Source: CAYSIX01 sp964431205 (GTDB lineage: Bacteria; Planctomycetota; Phycisphaerae; Phycisphaerales; Phycisphaeraceae). Taken from it: a stretch of 10,226 nucleotides of DNA. The DNA is taken from contig CAYSIX010000154.1 in assembly GCA_964431205.1 (NCBI GenBank), positions 1 through 10,226 on the forward strand. The letters are read 5' to 3'. Position numbers and translations under genes: made by a program. Positions 1 through 6,250 of the stretch are shown here, one piece after another (within the stretch, counting starts at the first letter, position 1; every line of letters starts with the position of its first letter). The notes below the pieces were generated by a model. That model was not told the DNA's origin. It did not search any database and saw nothing but the letters and a program-made list of their open reading frames with translations.

Positions 1-64
1 ACGAGGGGCGTTAACCCCCACACGAATTCCAATCGTGCGCCTTAAGCCGCTCGGCCACCTCTCC
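1..64 (-). tRNA. tRNA-Ser(GGA), 3' part cut by window edge
   Basis: Read on the minus strand, the gene starts at 64 with acceptor strand GGAGAGG, then TG and a D-arm beginning GCCGAG, as in class II serine tRNAs. The anticodon stem CACGA/TCGTG (33-37 with 21-25) encloses the 7-base loop TTGGAAT. The anticodon is GGA (complement of 28-30), which reads UCC and UCU. A long variable arm begins with a G-run, TTAA and a C-run, which is typical of tRNA-Ser and distinguishes it from short-armed tRNAs. The T-arm and acceptor 3' strand lie beyond base 1, so completeness cannot be judged. It is transcribed away from truB. Confidence 0.93.
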
Positions 65-79
65 GGGAGTGGTGGAGTT

Positions 80-107
80 ATCGTAGGCGAACGGGCGGGG
101 CCGTCAA
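80..107 (-). promoter_or_regulatory. sigma70-type promoter for tRNA-Ser
   Basis: On the minus strand a -35 box TTGACG (102-107) and a -10 box TACGAT (80-85) are separated by 16 bases. The predicted transcription start is near 73, about 9 bases before the mature tRNA 5' end, a normal short leader for a tRNA gene. The -35 box matches the consensus in five of six positions and the -10 box in four of six. This is inferred from pattern only. Confidence 0.55.
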
Positions 108-157
108 AAATCCGGGGCTGTCGCCGGTCTGGGGGACGAAACGGGAGCGTGTGGCGC

Positions 158-871
158 ATGGGACGCGGACGGTACAGCGGGACGCACGTCAACGGGCTGC
201 TGGTGGTGGACAAGCCGGCGGGGCTGAGCTCGATGGACGTGGTGCGGCGTGTGCGGCGGGCGGCGGGCGATGCACGGACGGGTCACGCCGGGACGCTGGA
301 CCCGCTGGCGACGGGGGTGGTGATCTGCTGCCTGGGGCGGGCGACGCGTTGCGTGGAGCGGCTGATGGAGCTGGCCAAGACGTACGAGGCGACGGTGGAC
401 CTGTCGGCGTTCACGAGCACGGACGACGCGGAGGGGGAGGCGGAGCCGGTGGAGGCGGCGAGTCCGCCGCGGCGGGAGGCGATCGAGGCGGCGTGTACGC
501 GGCTGACGGGTTGGATCGATCAGCGACCGCCGGCGTTTTCGGCGGTGCACGTGGGCGGGCAGCGTGCGTACAAGCGGGCGCGTCGGGGCGAGGCGATGGA
601 GATGCCGGTGCGTCGGGTGCGGGTGGACGCGATCGAGGTGCTGGGGTACGCCTGGCCGCGGCTGGAGCTGCGGGTGACGTGCGGGCGGGGGACGTACCTG
701 CGGAGCCTGGCGCGGGACCTGGGCGTGATGCTGGGCACGGGCGGATACCTGACGGCGCTGCGGCGGACGGCGGTCGGGCCGTACTCGGTCGAGCAGGCCG
801 TTCCGATCGAGCGGTGCGAGCGGCCGATCACGCAGGACGACCTGCTGCCGATGCCGGAACGGCGAGCGTGA
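158..871 (+). CDS. truB: tRNA pseudouridine(55) synthase TruB
   Basis: TruB converts uridine 55 in the T-loop of tRNAs to pseudouridine. The 237-residue product has the family signatures in order: KPAG (19-22), the catalytic motif GHAGTLDPLATG (42-53) with the nucleophilic aspartate at residue 48, KTYEA with Tyr76, RPPAFSAVHV (123-132), and CGRGTYLRSL with Arg182 followed by LRRTAVGPYS (201-210). Asp48 and Tyr76 fall at the same numbers as in the E. coli enzyme. ATG 158 is chosen because GGGAG (143-147) sits 10 bases upstream. An in-frame ATG at 35 would overlap the tRNA, and GTG 149 is too close to the ribosome site. The protein ends soon after the catalytic domain, so it is shorter than the roughly 310-residue E. 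coli form and lacks most of the C-terminal PUA-like domain. It converges with tatC. Confidence 0.96.
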   Translation: MGRGRYSGTHVNGLLVVDKPAGLSSMDVVRRVRRAAGDARTGHAGTLDPLATGVVICCLGRATRCVERLMELAKTYEATVDLSAFTSTDDAEGEAEPVEAASPPRREAIEAACTRLTGWIDQRPPAFSAVHVGGQRAYKRARRGEAMEMPVRRVRVDAIEVLGYAWPRLELRVTCGRGTYLRSLARDLGVMLGTGGYLTALRRTAVGPYSVEQAVPIERCERPITQDDLLPMPERRA

Positions 872-974
872 ACGGCATGGCACGCGATCGAGTGGTCGGC
901 GGCGCGTCAAGGGTCGGTGGTGGCGGCGCCGATCCGGCCATTCGCTGGGGCTCAGGGCACGGCTTGGCGTTGGC

Positions 975-2030
975 TCAGGCTTCGGTGCTCGTGTCCGGTT
1001 CGTCGCGTCGGCGGACCGGGTCCACGAAGCGCATCAGCAGCAGGCCGAACTCGAACAGCGCGTACAGCGGAACGGCGAGGATGAACATGCTCAGCAGGTC
1101 GGCGGGGGTGAGCACGGCACCGATGGCGAAGCAAATGAACAGGGCGTACCGCCGACCGCGGGCGATCTGGTCGGGGTCGATCAGCCCGGTCCAGCCTACC
1201 ACGAGCATGATGACCGGGAGCTGGAAGGCGATGACGACGCCCAGGCCCATCATGGCGGCGAAGGAGAGGTACCGGCCGATGTCGATCAGCGGCGCGAGCA
1301 TGCGCTGCGAGTTCTGCATGAGCGAGCGGACGCCGCCGTCGACGGCGATCTTGACACGGCCCTCGCGGCGGTTGATCCAGACCGAGCCCTCGGCGGGGGC
1401 GACCGGGTCGTCGTCGAGCAGGGGGAGCGTGGGCAGGCTGGGGGCGGCGGTGAGGTCGGCGTCCGCCGCGGCGTCGGTGTCGGCGGCGTCGGTGGGCGGC
1501 GAGTCGGGTGCAACACGCTCGGTCTGTCCGCCGAATCGATCGAAGATGAAGGACCCGCCGGACACGTCCACGGGAGGGTAGAGCTGGGCGAACCCAAGGA
1601 AGAACATCAGGCACACCGGCAGGAGCAGGTAATAGGTGAACAGCACGCCGAGCACGGTCATGACGACGCTGAACGGCCAGAGGATGTAGACGGCCCGGCG
1701 TTCGTTCTCGTACAGGCCCTCGACGATGAACCGCCAGATCTGATAGACGACCCACGGGGAGGCGACGATGATCGCGGCGATGACCGAGACCTTGAGGTAC
1801 ACGGAGGTGAAGCCGGCGGTCGGGTCGGAGACGTAGGTCTGGGGGGTGAAGCCGCGGGCGGCCAGGGCGTGGATCATGGGCGAGGCGAGCCAGGCGATCA
1901 GGTCGAAGCCGAAGTAGAACGTGACGACCAGCGCAGCGACGATGCCGGCCAGGGCGAGGATGAGCCGGCGGCGCAGCTCCTCGATGTGCTCGCCGAGGCT
2001 CATGCGCATCTCCCCGACGCGGTCGGCCAT
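975..2030 (-). CDS. tatC: Sec-independent protein translocase subunit TatC
   Basis: TatC is the multi-spanning membrane receptor for twin-arginine signal peptides and exports folded proteins. In the 351-residue product, residues 11-23 give SLGEHIEELRRRL, the conserved N-terminal motif. Membrane segments lie near 23-43, 80-98, 116-138, 254-280, 293-308 and 312-334. SPWVVYQIWRF (91-101) and YENERR (107-112) match the conserved cytoplasmic loop with its essential glutamate (Glu110). FQLPV (269-273) and LTPADLLS (307-314) are also typical. The usual length is about 250. The excess is a Pro/Ala/Asp-rich insert at about 150-245 in the external loop between segments 3 and 4. ATG 2030 has AGGA seven bases upstream and fits a -10 box at 2069-2074. 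ATG 2003 (GGGGAG six bases upstream) and ATG 2060 are alternatives. No tatA or tatB lies in the window. Confidence 0.95.
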   Translation of the reverse strand: MADRVGEMRMSLGEHIEELRRRLILALAGIVAALVVTFYFGFDLIAWLASPMIHALAARGFTPQTYVSDPTAGFTSVYLKVSVIAAIIVASPWVVYQIWRFIVEGLYENERRAVYILWPFSVVMTVLGVLFTYYLLLPVCLMFFLGFAQLYPPVDVSGGSFIFDRFGGQTERVAPDSPPTDAADTDAAADADLTAAPSLPTLPLLDDDPVAPAEGSVWINRREGRVKIAVDGGVRSLMQNSQRMLAPLIDIGRYLSFAAMMGLGVVIAFQLPVIMLVVGWTGLIDPDQIARGRRYALFICFAIGAVLTPADLLSMFILAVPLYALFEFGLLLMRFVDPVRRRDEPDTSTEA

Positions 2031-2068
2031 GGGGCTGTCCTGTGGCTGGTCAAGGGGCATGGAGGGGG

Positions 2069-2074
2069 ATTGTA
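2069..2074 (-). promoter_or_regulatory. -10 box for tatC
   Basis: On the minus strand the hexamer is TACAAT, five of six to the TATAAT consensus. Transcription would start near 2060-2062, giving an untranslated leader of about 30 bases before ATG 2030. No convincing -35 box is seen at 16-18 bases (CCAAGC at 17). If the start lay exactly at 2060, ATG 2060 could be used without a leader, so this box does not fully settle the start codon. Confidence 0.4.
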
Positions 2075-2136
2075 TCGCCGGGGCGGGCGCGGCTTGGCCG
2101 AGCGGGTGCGCGGCGCAGGGGCGTGGCAAGCGGAAG

Positions 2137-2149
2137 TGAAACTGTTTCA
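2137..2149. promoter_or_regulatory. perfect 13-base palindrome, candidate operator
   Basis: TGAAAC and GTTTCA (2137-2142 and 2144-2149) are exact inverted repeats around a single T, in the divergent region between tatC and the glycosidase gene. The half-site resembles those of LacI-family regulators, whose sites usually have the form TGAAA..CG..TTTCA. It lies just upstream of the glycosidase gene's extended -10 box, near -49 to -37 from the predicted start. Control of the glycosidase is inferred. No regulator gene is in the window. Confidence 0.45.
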
Positions 2150-2170
2150 TACGTTCCCGGTGTGTCGGTG

Positions 2171-2179
2171 TGCTAAACT
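2171..2179 (+). promoter_or_regulatory. extended -10 promoter for the glycosidase gene
   Basis: TGCTAAACT contains the extended -10 dinucleotide TG, one spacer base and TAAACT (four of six to consensus). There is no good -35 box at 17 bases, as expected for extended -10 promoters. The start would be near 2186, leaving about 32 bases of leader that carry the ribosome site AGGGA. Confidence 0.35.
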
Positions 2180-2217
2180 CCCCGTCCTGCTCTTGGTCCA
2201 TGGAAAGGGATGAATCG

Positions 2218-3864
2218 ATGAGGCAGACTCGGGATCGCGTGGCGTGGGTGATGATGAGTGTGTTGCTGGCGGCGGCGTGGCCGTGCGCCCCGGTCGCGTG
2301 GGCGGAATCGAAGCCGAACCCATCGCCGGCTGAAGCGGACGGCCCGTCGGTGGTTCGCGTCGAGAAGACGGAGGACGGTTACCGGCTGCTGCGCAACGGC
2401 GAGCCGTACTTCATCCGCGGCACGGGCGGGCACCTGGACATGGAGTCCTTCGCCGCCGCGGGGGGCAACTCCGTCCGCACGTGGGGCGCCGACGACCTCG
2501 AGGGCGTGCTGGACAAGGCCCACCGCCTCGGGCTCACCGTGACGATCGGCATCTGGCTGGGCCACCCCAAGCACGGGTTCGACTACGGCGACGAGCAGCA
2601 GGTGCGCGAGCAGCTCGAAAAGGCCCGGGCGTACGTCCGCCGTTACAAGGACCATCCCGCCCTGCTGCTCTGGGGCGTCGGCAACGAGGTCGAGATCCAG
2701 ACGCCCGGCGACGAACGCGTCTACCGCGCGATCAACGATATCGCCCGCATGATCAAGGAAGAAGACCCCAACCACCCAACGATGTCCGTGACCGCCGGGA
2801 TCGGCAGCGGCCGCGTCGAGAACTTCGTCCGCTACTGCCCCGACGTGGACATCTACGGGCCGAACGCGTACGGCGACCTGGACACGCTGGCCGCCGAGAT
2901 GCGCGCCGCCGGCCTGACCAAGCCCTACGTCGTCCCCGAGTTCGGGCCGCTGGGCTCCTGGGCGCAGCCGAGAACCGAGTGGGGCTCGGCCCTGGACCCG
3001 AACAGCACCGAGAAGGCGCGCACGTACCTGCGCAGCTACAAGCTGGCGATCGAGGGCGAGCCGTCGCAGTGCCTCGGCTCGTACGTGTTCATGTGGCGCA
3101 GCGACGGCGAGAAGCAGGTGAGCTGGTACTCGATGACCCTGCCCGACGGCACGCGGTTCGAGTCGGCCAACGCGATGCAGTACGCCTGGACCGGCCGCTG
3201 GCCGGACAACCACGCCCCGCGTGTGGTGTTCCTGCGTTCCCCGGCGACGCGGCAGGTGCTCGAGCCGGGCCAGCCGATCGAAGCCGAGGTCAGCGCGTAC
3301 GACCCGGACAACGACCCGCTTCGGTACGAGTGGTTTGTCGCCTTTGACACGCGGGTCAAGGATCGTAAGTCGAGCGAGACGATCCGTGTGCCGCAGGCGA
3401 TCGTCTCGGCCGAGGGGGCGAAGGTCCGGGCACGGGCGCCGCGGGAGCCGGGCGCGTATCGCCTGCACGCGTTCGTGTACGACGGGCAGGGCCACGTCGC
3501 CACGGCCAACTTCGCGTTCCTCGTGCCCACCGAGCAGCAGAAGATCGAGCTCGCCTCGGCCGCCGAACGCGCCTCTAGCGACGAGGACGCCTCCGCTCCG
3601 ATCGTCAGCCGCGACATCCCCGGCCGCTACCACGCCATCGAGGCGAGCTGGAGCGACGAGGTCGTCCTGTTCGAAGACGGGACCATCGGGCGACCCGAAG
3701 AGGGCGACGTGTTCCGAAACGAGGGGACCTGGCGGTTCGAGGACGGCCGGCTCGTGCTCGACTGGCAGGCCTACGACGACGAGCCGCTGAAACCCGTGGT
3801 CGGCTTCGAGGCCGAGACGCTCAAGCTTCGCAAGATCGGCAACATCGAGGACGAGTCACCGTGA
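2218..3864 (+). CDS. secreted clan GH-A glycosidase-like protein with Ig/PKD-like domain
   Basis: This is probably an exported carbohydrate-active enzyme of 548 residues. A signal peptide (residues 1-29, cleavage after AWA) precedes a proline-rich linker. Residues 50-330 resemble the TIM barrel of GH2/GH5-like enzymes (clan GH-A). The domain opens with YRLLRNGEPYFIRGTGGH, like the start of GH2 catalytic domains. It has WGVGNE (152-157), where Asn156-Glu157 fit the acid/base motif, VVPEFGP with Glu241 as likely nucleophile, and a late-strand Trp293. Residues 334-436 look like a PKD or cadherin-type fold (APRVVFL, YDPDNDPLRYEWFV, GAYRLHAFVYDGQG). Residues 465-548 form a small beta-rich C-terminal domain I do not recognise. 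ATG 2218 has AGGGA seven bases upstream; ATGs at 2170 and 2200 would spoil the signal peptide. The exact family and substrate cannot be read from sequence. Confidence 0.82.
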   Translation: MRQTRDRVAWVMMSVLLAAAWPCAPVAWAESKPNPSPAEADGPSVVRVEKTEDGYRLLRNGEPYFIRGTGGHLDMESFAAAGGNSVRTWGADDLEGVLDKAHRLGLTVTIGIWLGHPKHGFDYGDEQQVREQLEKARAYVRRYKDHPALLLWGVGNEVEIQTPGDERVYRAINDIARMIKEEDPNHPTMSVTAGIGSGRVENFVRYCPDVDIYGPNAYGDLDTLAAEMRAAGLTKPYVVPEFGPLGSWAQPRTEWGSALDPNSTEKARTYLRSYKLAIEGEPSQCLGSYVFMWRSDGEKQVSWYSMTLPDGTRFESANAMQYAWTGRWPDNHAPRVVFLRSPATRQVLEPGQPIEAEVSAYDPDNDPLRYEWFVAFDTRVKDRKSSETIRVPQAIVSAEGAKVRARAPREPGAYRLHAFVYDGQGHVATANFAFLVPTEQQKIELASAAERASSDEDASAPIVSRDIPGRYHAIEASWSDEVVLFEDGTIGRPEEGDVFRNEGTWRFEDGRLVLDWQAYDDEPLKPVVGFEAETLKLRKIGNIEDESP

Positions 3865-3903
3865 GCGACGCGCTCGCCGCGCGACCGTTCATTCAAGCAC
3901 GTG

Positions 3904-4782
3904 TCAAAACAGCCGGCCAAGCCTGCCGCGACGCCGCAGCAGCGTAAGGCCCGCAATCCAGACCAGCCCCGTCGCCGGTTCCGGCACCACGACGTAACCG
4001 TCCCAGTCGTCACTGATCGCCATGATCACACGGACCTGATCGAAAACAGCCGTCGGCTCCGTGACTTGGAGGTCGTCGCTCACATCCAATTCATACTGGA
4101 GGAGGATCGATGCTGGAATCTCGACGGGAAGGGGTGATGACCCGCCATCATCAAAATGCGGAGGAACGATCTCGAACAGCGCCTGCCCGTCGCTCAGGTC
4201 CGTGTCTCGTGTGATCAGGTCTCTTCGCAAGCCCGATCCGAAAGCATCTCCAACAAACTCCCGCTCATCCAGTCGCTCATCGTCGTCAAGCGATCCGCCG
4301 TCCCATCGCACCACAAAAGGATCCGGCCCGACGGTGGCCCCCTGCTCCGGCTCGAGGATGCGTACCTGACCCGGCGTCGGCACGATGTCCAGCGAAAAGT
4401 CGCTCACGCGAAACTCGCCGATCACCGTGGACCCGCCCGGCTCTTCCAACTCGATTCGCCAGTCCCCCACCATCAGCTCGCGAAACTCGGCTGGACTCGC
4501 GTCGCGAAGCACCGGCCGCGAAATCGGTCCCCCGCCAGTCATCTCCACCGGCATCGTCCGATCGACCGGCACGATCGCCTTGGATCCCGAAGTCCCCGGC
4601 CCGCCCACGTATGAAACGCCACCCCAGGTCACGAGAACATCGTCCGGACCGGACCCTTTGGCCGTGAATTGGAGGTCCAACCTTGATGGGAGCTCCGACG
4701 CGGCCGCCGCGTCGACTCCGGCCACACCGTACAGAATCACCGACACCGCCGACGCCGTCGCAAGCCATCGCGTCCCCGACAT
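3904..4782 (-). CDS. PEP-CTERM sorting domain protein, paralog 1
   Basis: This is an exported protein predicted to be processed at its C-terminus by an exosortase-type system and surface-anchored or released. The 292-residue product has a signal peptide (1-29, hydrophobic core 8-22, cleavage likely near an AAAAS stretch). A beta-rich body contains a conserved segment GATVGPDPFVVRWDGG (148-163) like an Ig/cadherin-type module. The C-terminal tail has VVVPEPAT (264-271), a hydrophobic helix LVWIAGLTLL and a basic end RRRGRLGRLF. ATG 4782 has GGGAGG five bases upstream; an upstream in-frame ATG at 4827 lacks this. It is paralogous to the next minus-strand gene, with identical length. The biological role is unknown. 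It converges with the glycosidase gene (39 bases apart). Confidence 0.88.
   Translation of the reverse strand: MSGTRWLATASAVSVILYGVAGVDAAAASELPSRLDLQFTAKGSGPDDVLVTWGGVSYVGGPGTSGSKAIVPVDRTMPVEMTGGGPISRPVLRDASPAEFRELMVGDWRIELEEPGGSTVIGEFRVSDFSLDIVPTPGQVRILEPEQGATVGPDPFVVRWDGGSLDDDERLDEREFVGDAFGSGLRRDLITRDTDLSDGQALFEIVPPHFDDGGSSPLPVEIPASILLQYELDVSDDLQVTEPTAVFDQVRVIMAISDDWDGYVVVPEPATGLVWIAGLTLLRRRGRLGRLF
3971..3993 (-). repeat. 23-base identical copy over VPEP motif (copy 1)
   Basis: Bases 3971-3993 are identical to 5046-5068. In both genes they encode the PEP-CTERM motif VVVPEPAT in the same frame. The flanking nucleotides diverge. It marks the paralogous relation of the two genes. Confidence 0.85.
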
Positions 4783-4848
4783 CACAACCTCCCGTACTGA
4801 ATCCCTGCACCGCCCCTGTGAACACACACCCGGTCAAAGCGGTAGATC

Positions 4849-4876
4849 ATCCTAGCCCCGGAGGCGGCGGGGTCAA
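4849..4876 (-). promoter_or_regulatory. sigma70-type promoter for PEP-CTERM paralog 1
   Basis: On the minus strand, -35 TTGACC (4871-4876, five of six) and -10 TAGGAT (4849-4854, four of six) have 16-base spacing. The start would be near 4842, about 60 bases before ATG 4782. This suggests the two PEP-CTERM genes can be transcribed separately even though they are in tandem. Confidence 0.42.
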
Positions 4877-4975
4877 TGACGGTTTCGGGTTTTCGTCCGC
4901 GGCTCGCGCGATGACCCGGTGGGGCTGAGATGCGATCTGCCGGCGTCCATCACGGCCGAGTCGGCGCCTGCCCCC

Positions 4976-5854
4976 TCACGCGCGAGTCGACGACGACGCG
5001 CTCCGCCGACCAAGCGCCAGAAACGCCACAGGGACGAGCGAGGCGGTCGCCGGTTCCGGCACCACGACGCTCCCCGACCAGTCGCGCTCCACGGTCAGCA
5101 GGATGGAGAACTCGTCGAACACCGCGTCCGGCGGGGTCGTCACCCAGGCGTCTGTCGTGTCAAACACGTAGGCGACGTGGACCGTGCTCGCGGCTTCGAA
5201 GGGCGGCGTCGGCGGCGTGCCCGTCCGCGGGTCCGGCCGAATCCTCTCGACCTCCAGCGGCGCTTCGCCACCGCTCAGGTCGACACCCTCGGCGACGACG
5301 AAGTCAACGACCGCGCCGGGCGCGCTGCCTTGACCGCGCACCTGCCGACTCGACAGTCGGTTGTCTTCGTCCAACGCCCCGCCGTCCCACGCGACCGTGA
5401 ACGGCGCCGGGCCCACCGTCGCGCCCTGATCGGGCGCCGTGATCCGCAGCTCTCGCGGGTCCGGCACGCTCGACGGCTCAAACGCATCGACCTCGAAACC
5501 CGCCGTCACCACCGAGCCATCAGTGAGCATCTGCTTGACCTCCCACGCGCCGCCGAACAACTCGGACAGCTCCTGGGCTGACAACGCGTCCACGTCCGGC
5601 AGCGTCCACTCGACCCCGAGGCCGCTCAATGTACGCGTTTCGAACGCACGACCGACCGGAAGAATCGATACCGCTTCGGTCTCGTCCGCGTTGTCGAGGG
5701 CCCACTCGATGGCGGAAAAATCGATCCGCGTCGTGCCCTCTTCGGCGGTCACGTCGAACGCCAGGCTCGCCACGTTCGCCCCGTGAACCGGCAGCGCACA
5801 CGTCAGCCCCGCGACCACCCACATCCATCGAGACGCAACCGTCATGGCTTTCAT
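4976..5854 (-). CDS. PEP-CTERM sorting domain protein, paralog 2
   Basis: This exported protein has the same architecture and exact length (292 residues) as its downstream neighbour. It has a signal peptide (1-26, MWVVAGLTCALPVHGA) and a middle module GATVGPAPFTVAWDGG (144-159). VVVPEPAT (263-270) is followed by a hydrophobic stretch LVPVAFLAL and a basic/serine-rich end GRRSASSSTRA. The alignment to paralog 1 covers the ELSELFGGAW region, the GATVGP module and the final AVFDEF...DWSG...VPEPAT part. ATG 5854 has GGAGA six to seven bases upstream. The open frame runs on to 6163 but that extension is antisense to the TM2 gene and lacks a signal peptide. The C-terminal helix is short and weakly hydrophobic compared with paralog 1. 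Function is unknown. Confidence 0.87.
   Translation of the reverse strand: MKAMTVASRWMWVVAGLTCALPVHGANVASLAFDVTAEEGTTRIDFSAIEWALDNADETEAVSILPVGRAFETRTLSGLGVEWTLPDVDALSAQELSELFGGAWEVKQMLTDGSVVTAGFEVDAFEPSSVPDPRELRITAPDQGATVGPAPFTVAWDGGALDEDNRLSSRQVRGQGSAPGAVVDFVVAEGVDLSGGEAPLEVERIRPDPRTGTPPTPPFEAASTVHVAYVFDTTDAWVTTPPDAVFDEFSILLTVERDWSGSVVVPEPATASLVPVAFLALGRRSASSSTRA
5046..5068 (-). repeat. 23-base identical copy over VPEP motif (copy 2)
   Basis: This is the second copy of the exact 23-base match to 3971-3993, encoding VVVPEPAT of paralog 2. See the PEP-CTERM findings for interpretation. Confidence 0.85.
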
Positions 5855-5968
5855 CGCAGATTCTCCAAAAAAAACGGGCAACCGATCCGACGATGATAGC
5901 CCCGCCGAAACCGTAGCCGGGTTAGAATTGCGTGAAAGTCCCGTGCAGCCCGCCGTGCCCGTGTCGGC

Positions 5969-5974
5969 TATAAC
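5969..5974 (+). promoter_or_regulatory. -10 box directly before TM2 gene
   Basis: TATAAC (five of six to consensus) ends six bases before ATG 5981, so transcription would begin at or next to the start codon. No -35 box is visible. A second candidate, TAGAAT at 5923-5928, would give a leader of about 45 bases, but no Shine-Dalgarno sequence precedes ATG 5981 in either case. Confidence 0.35.
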
Positions 5975-5980
5975 CATCGT

Positions 5981-6184
5981 ATGTCCGAGCGCGGCCACCC
6001 CAACCCCGGGATCGCCTACCTGCTGTGGCTGCTGATCTTCGTCGGCTTCGGCGGCATCCACCGCTTCTACACCGGCCGATGGGTCACCGGCCTCATCTGG
6101 GTTTTTACGTTCGGCCTGCTCCTGATCGGACAGGTCGTGGACCTGTTCCTGATCCGCGGCCAATGCCGCAACCCCAAGTGGTAA
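5981..6184 (+). CDS. TM2 domain-containing membrane protein
   Basis: This is a 67-residue protein with two membrane helices, IAYLLWLLIFVGFGGIHRFY (11-30) and GLIWVFTFGLLLIGQVVDLFLI (about 37-58), joined by a short turn FYTGRW. The G-x-HRFY-x-G pattern, the second helix and the closing VDLFLI match the TM2 domain family. These small proteins are widespread in bacteria and of unknown molecular function. The charged N-terminus (MSERGHPNPG) and C-terminus (RGQCRNPKW) are short, and there is no extra domain. No Shine-Dalgarno sequence is seen before the ATG. It is divergent from PEP-CTERM paralog 2 (126 bases between starts) and converges with sucC. Confidence 0.87.
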   Translation: MSERGHPNPGIAYLLWLLIFVGFGGIHRFYTGRWVTGLIWVFTFGLLLIGQVVDLFLIRGQCRNPKW

Positions 6185-6199
6185 CCGCCGTCACCCGTC

Positions 6200-6223
6200 G
6201 CGCCGCGGCCCGGTGCGCGGCGC
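6200..6223. terminator. GC-rich hairpin between convergent TM2 gene and sucC
   Basis: The 8-bp perfect stem GCGCCGCG/CGCGGCGC (6200-6207 with 6216-6223) has an 8-base loop. It sits between two converging genes, 15 bases after the TM2 stop and 27 bases after the sucC stop in its own direction. There is no T-run on either strand, so it is not a classical intrinsic terminator. A bidirectional termination or RNA-end role is inferred from position. Confidence 0.45.
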
Positions 6224-6250
6224 TCCCGTGCGTCACACGCCGCGCCGGCG

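Noticed and set aside
35..157. N-terminal extension of truB
   Set aside because: It would begin inside the tRNA-Ser gene, and the added residues match nothing in TruB. The ribosome site GGGAG points to ATG 158.
872..974. search for a terminator or small gene between convergent truB and tatC
   Set aside because: Only imperfect GC-rich inverted repeats with long loops were found; nothing supportable.
151..1581. 476-residue open frame on the plus strand across truB and tatC
   Set aside because: It overlaps truB in another frame and runs antisense to tatC. Its low-complexity Gly/Ala/Arg composition shows it is a shadow.
2173..3633. 486-residue open frame on the minus strand opposite the glycosidase gene
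   Set aside because: It is antisense to a gene with a clear signal peptide and catalytic motifs. The product is Arg/Val/Leu-rich without known domains, which is typical of stop-poor antisense frames in GC-rich DNA.
3863..3875. GAGCG/CGCTC hairpin after the glycosidase stop as terminator
   Set aside because: Only five base pairs with a 3-base loop and no T-run; too weak to call.
5855..6163. N-terminal extension of PEP-CTERM paralog 2
   Set aside because: The extension is antisense to the TM2 gene and would bury the signal peptide. ATG 5854 has a good ribosome site.
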